Shown: one piece after another, positions 63,441 through 64,000 of the stretch
How positions within the stretch are numbered: the first letter of the stretch is position 1
Layout: each line of letters opens with the position of its first letter
Assembly: GCA_963828215.1 (NCBI GenBank)
Contig: CAWHFO010000047.1
Span: 124,001-188,000, forward strand
DNA length: 64,000 nucleotides
Reading direction: 5' to 3'
DNA from: CAVTJL01 sp963828215
GTDB taxonomy: Bacteria > Pseudomonadota > Alphaproteobacteria > Geminicoccales > Geminicoccaceae
Notes under the pieces: model-generated
The model's input: only the letters and a program-made list of their open reading frames with translations
What the model was told of the DNA's origin: nothing
The model's database searches: none
Translations under genes and position numbers: made by a program

Positions 63441-64000
63441 ATGGAGGAGGATAGCGTTGTCAGCCTGCCCAGACCAGGAGCGAGCGTCACGGACGATCCG
63501 CTCCTGACGGTGTTGCGTGAGGGCGCCCGGCGGAATCCTTCCGGCCTATCTTCGACGCACGAAGAACCTCGAGGAACTCCTCCCCTGGCTGTATCTGAAG
63601 GGCGTGTCGACGGGCCAGTTCGGCGAGGCCCTGGGCGCTGCTCGGCCCCGACGCGCCGGGGCTGTCGGCCGCGACGGTGCGGCGGCTGACCGAGAGCTGG
63701 CAGGAGGAGCACGAACGCTGGCAAAAGCGTGACCTCTCCACCCGACGCTACGTCTATCTCTGGGCGGATGGGGTCTACTTCGCCCCGCGGCTGGAACACG
63801 AGCGCCAGTGCCTTCTGGTGCTGATCGGGGCCGACGCGACCGGCCGGACGGAGCTGCTCGCGATCGAGAGCCTGCCCTCCGGCCCGCGGAGCGGGACCGG
63901 GGGGACGGCTGGCGCGAGAGCGCCCAGAGCTGGCGGGAACTTCTGCTCCGACTGCGGGACGAGAACGGGCTTGCCCTCGATCCCGAGCTCGCCACCGGCG
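63441..64000 (+). pseudogene. IS256-family (mutator-type) transposase, truncated and frameshifted, continues past the window
   Basis: A strong GGGAGGGATACGCC precedes the ATG. After a short non-typical start the frame moves +1 near 63520 into LPAYLRRTKNLEELLPWLYL and KGVSTGQFGEAL, then +1 near 63634 into LLGPDAPGLSAATVRRLTES, RYVYLWADGVYFAPRLE with a catalytic Asp, and LVLIGADATGRTELLAIE. Near 63890 it shifts again to RESAQSWRELLLRLRDENGL. About 100 N-terminal residues usual for the family are missing. Confidence 0.78.

Overview
The window is about 70% GC bacterial DNA with dense, mostly metabolic genes. Several genes point to an alphaproteobacterium, probably of the Rhodospirillales/Geminicoccales type: a 1,620-residue NAD-dependent glutamate dehydrogenase, lipB, a DUF2189 membrane protein, a DUF6481 protein, a HisKA_2-type kinase and a psuG gene. 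No rRNA is present, so the genus cannot be named. Three tRNAs are present: Val-GAC, Leu-GAG and Arg-CCG.

Layout. 0-6.6 kb: the end of pheA, then a leucine-degradation operon on the minus strand (mccB, liuC, a GH28-like gene, mccA) starting just downstream of tRNA-Val. The matching isovaleryl-CoA dehydrogenase lies alone at 36-37 kb. 6.7-17.7 kb: housekeeping metabolism (formylglutamate amidohydrolase, aminotransferase, apt, a trans-sulfuration enzyme, nadK, moaA), an OmpA-type lipoprotein, a receiver-HPt protein, psuG, a TerB-like protein and nnr. 17.7-30 kb: a large PAS-GGDEF-EAL protein, a divergent SDR, a methyltransferase, a pentapeptide-repeat protein, lipB, a DUF2189 protein, a flavoprotein, a sugar epimerase and a PAN-domain protein. 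30-38.6 kb: maeB-mgtE, an IS1380 fossil, a molybdopterin oxidoreductase with lower GC and a CRP-like site upstream, ivd, and a PadR/DUF2218 pair. 38.8-42.5 kb: an accessory-looking stretch with a small membrane protein, a repeat-rich TPR protein, tandem hairpin repeats, a HigA-like antitoxin and an unknown gene. 42.5-58.9 kb: a GAF histidine kinase, ccmAB, a coupled adenylating-enzyme/nuclease-fold pair, a livF fossil, a periplasmic glucan protein, a GGDEF protein, gdhB, a cytochrome c and a transglutaminase. 59-64 kb: a mobile-element graveyard (IS3, IS1380 and IS256 types, all defective) surrounding a phospholipase D fragment and a DUF2278-lamin-tail gene.

The most unusual feature of the window is its frameshifts. 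At least 20 single-base insertions (+1) break otherwise well-conserved genes, while only two or three apparent deletions are seen. Several of the insertions fall in or beside GANTC, the site methylated by CcrM in alphaproteobacteria. I lean towards consensus sequencing errors at methylated sites, but this needs checking. Other points of interest are enzymes that keep a fold but lose catalytic residues (an SDR, a receiver domain, a GH28 protein, a nuclease-fold protein), and a two-gene module of a membrane protein and a TPR protein that share a cysteine motif.
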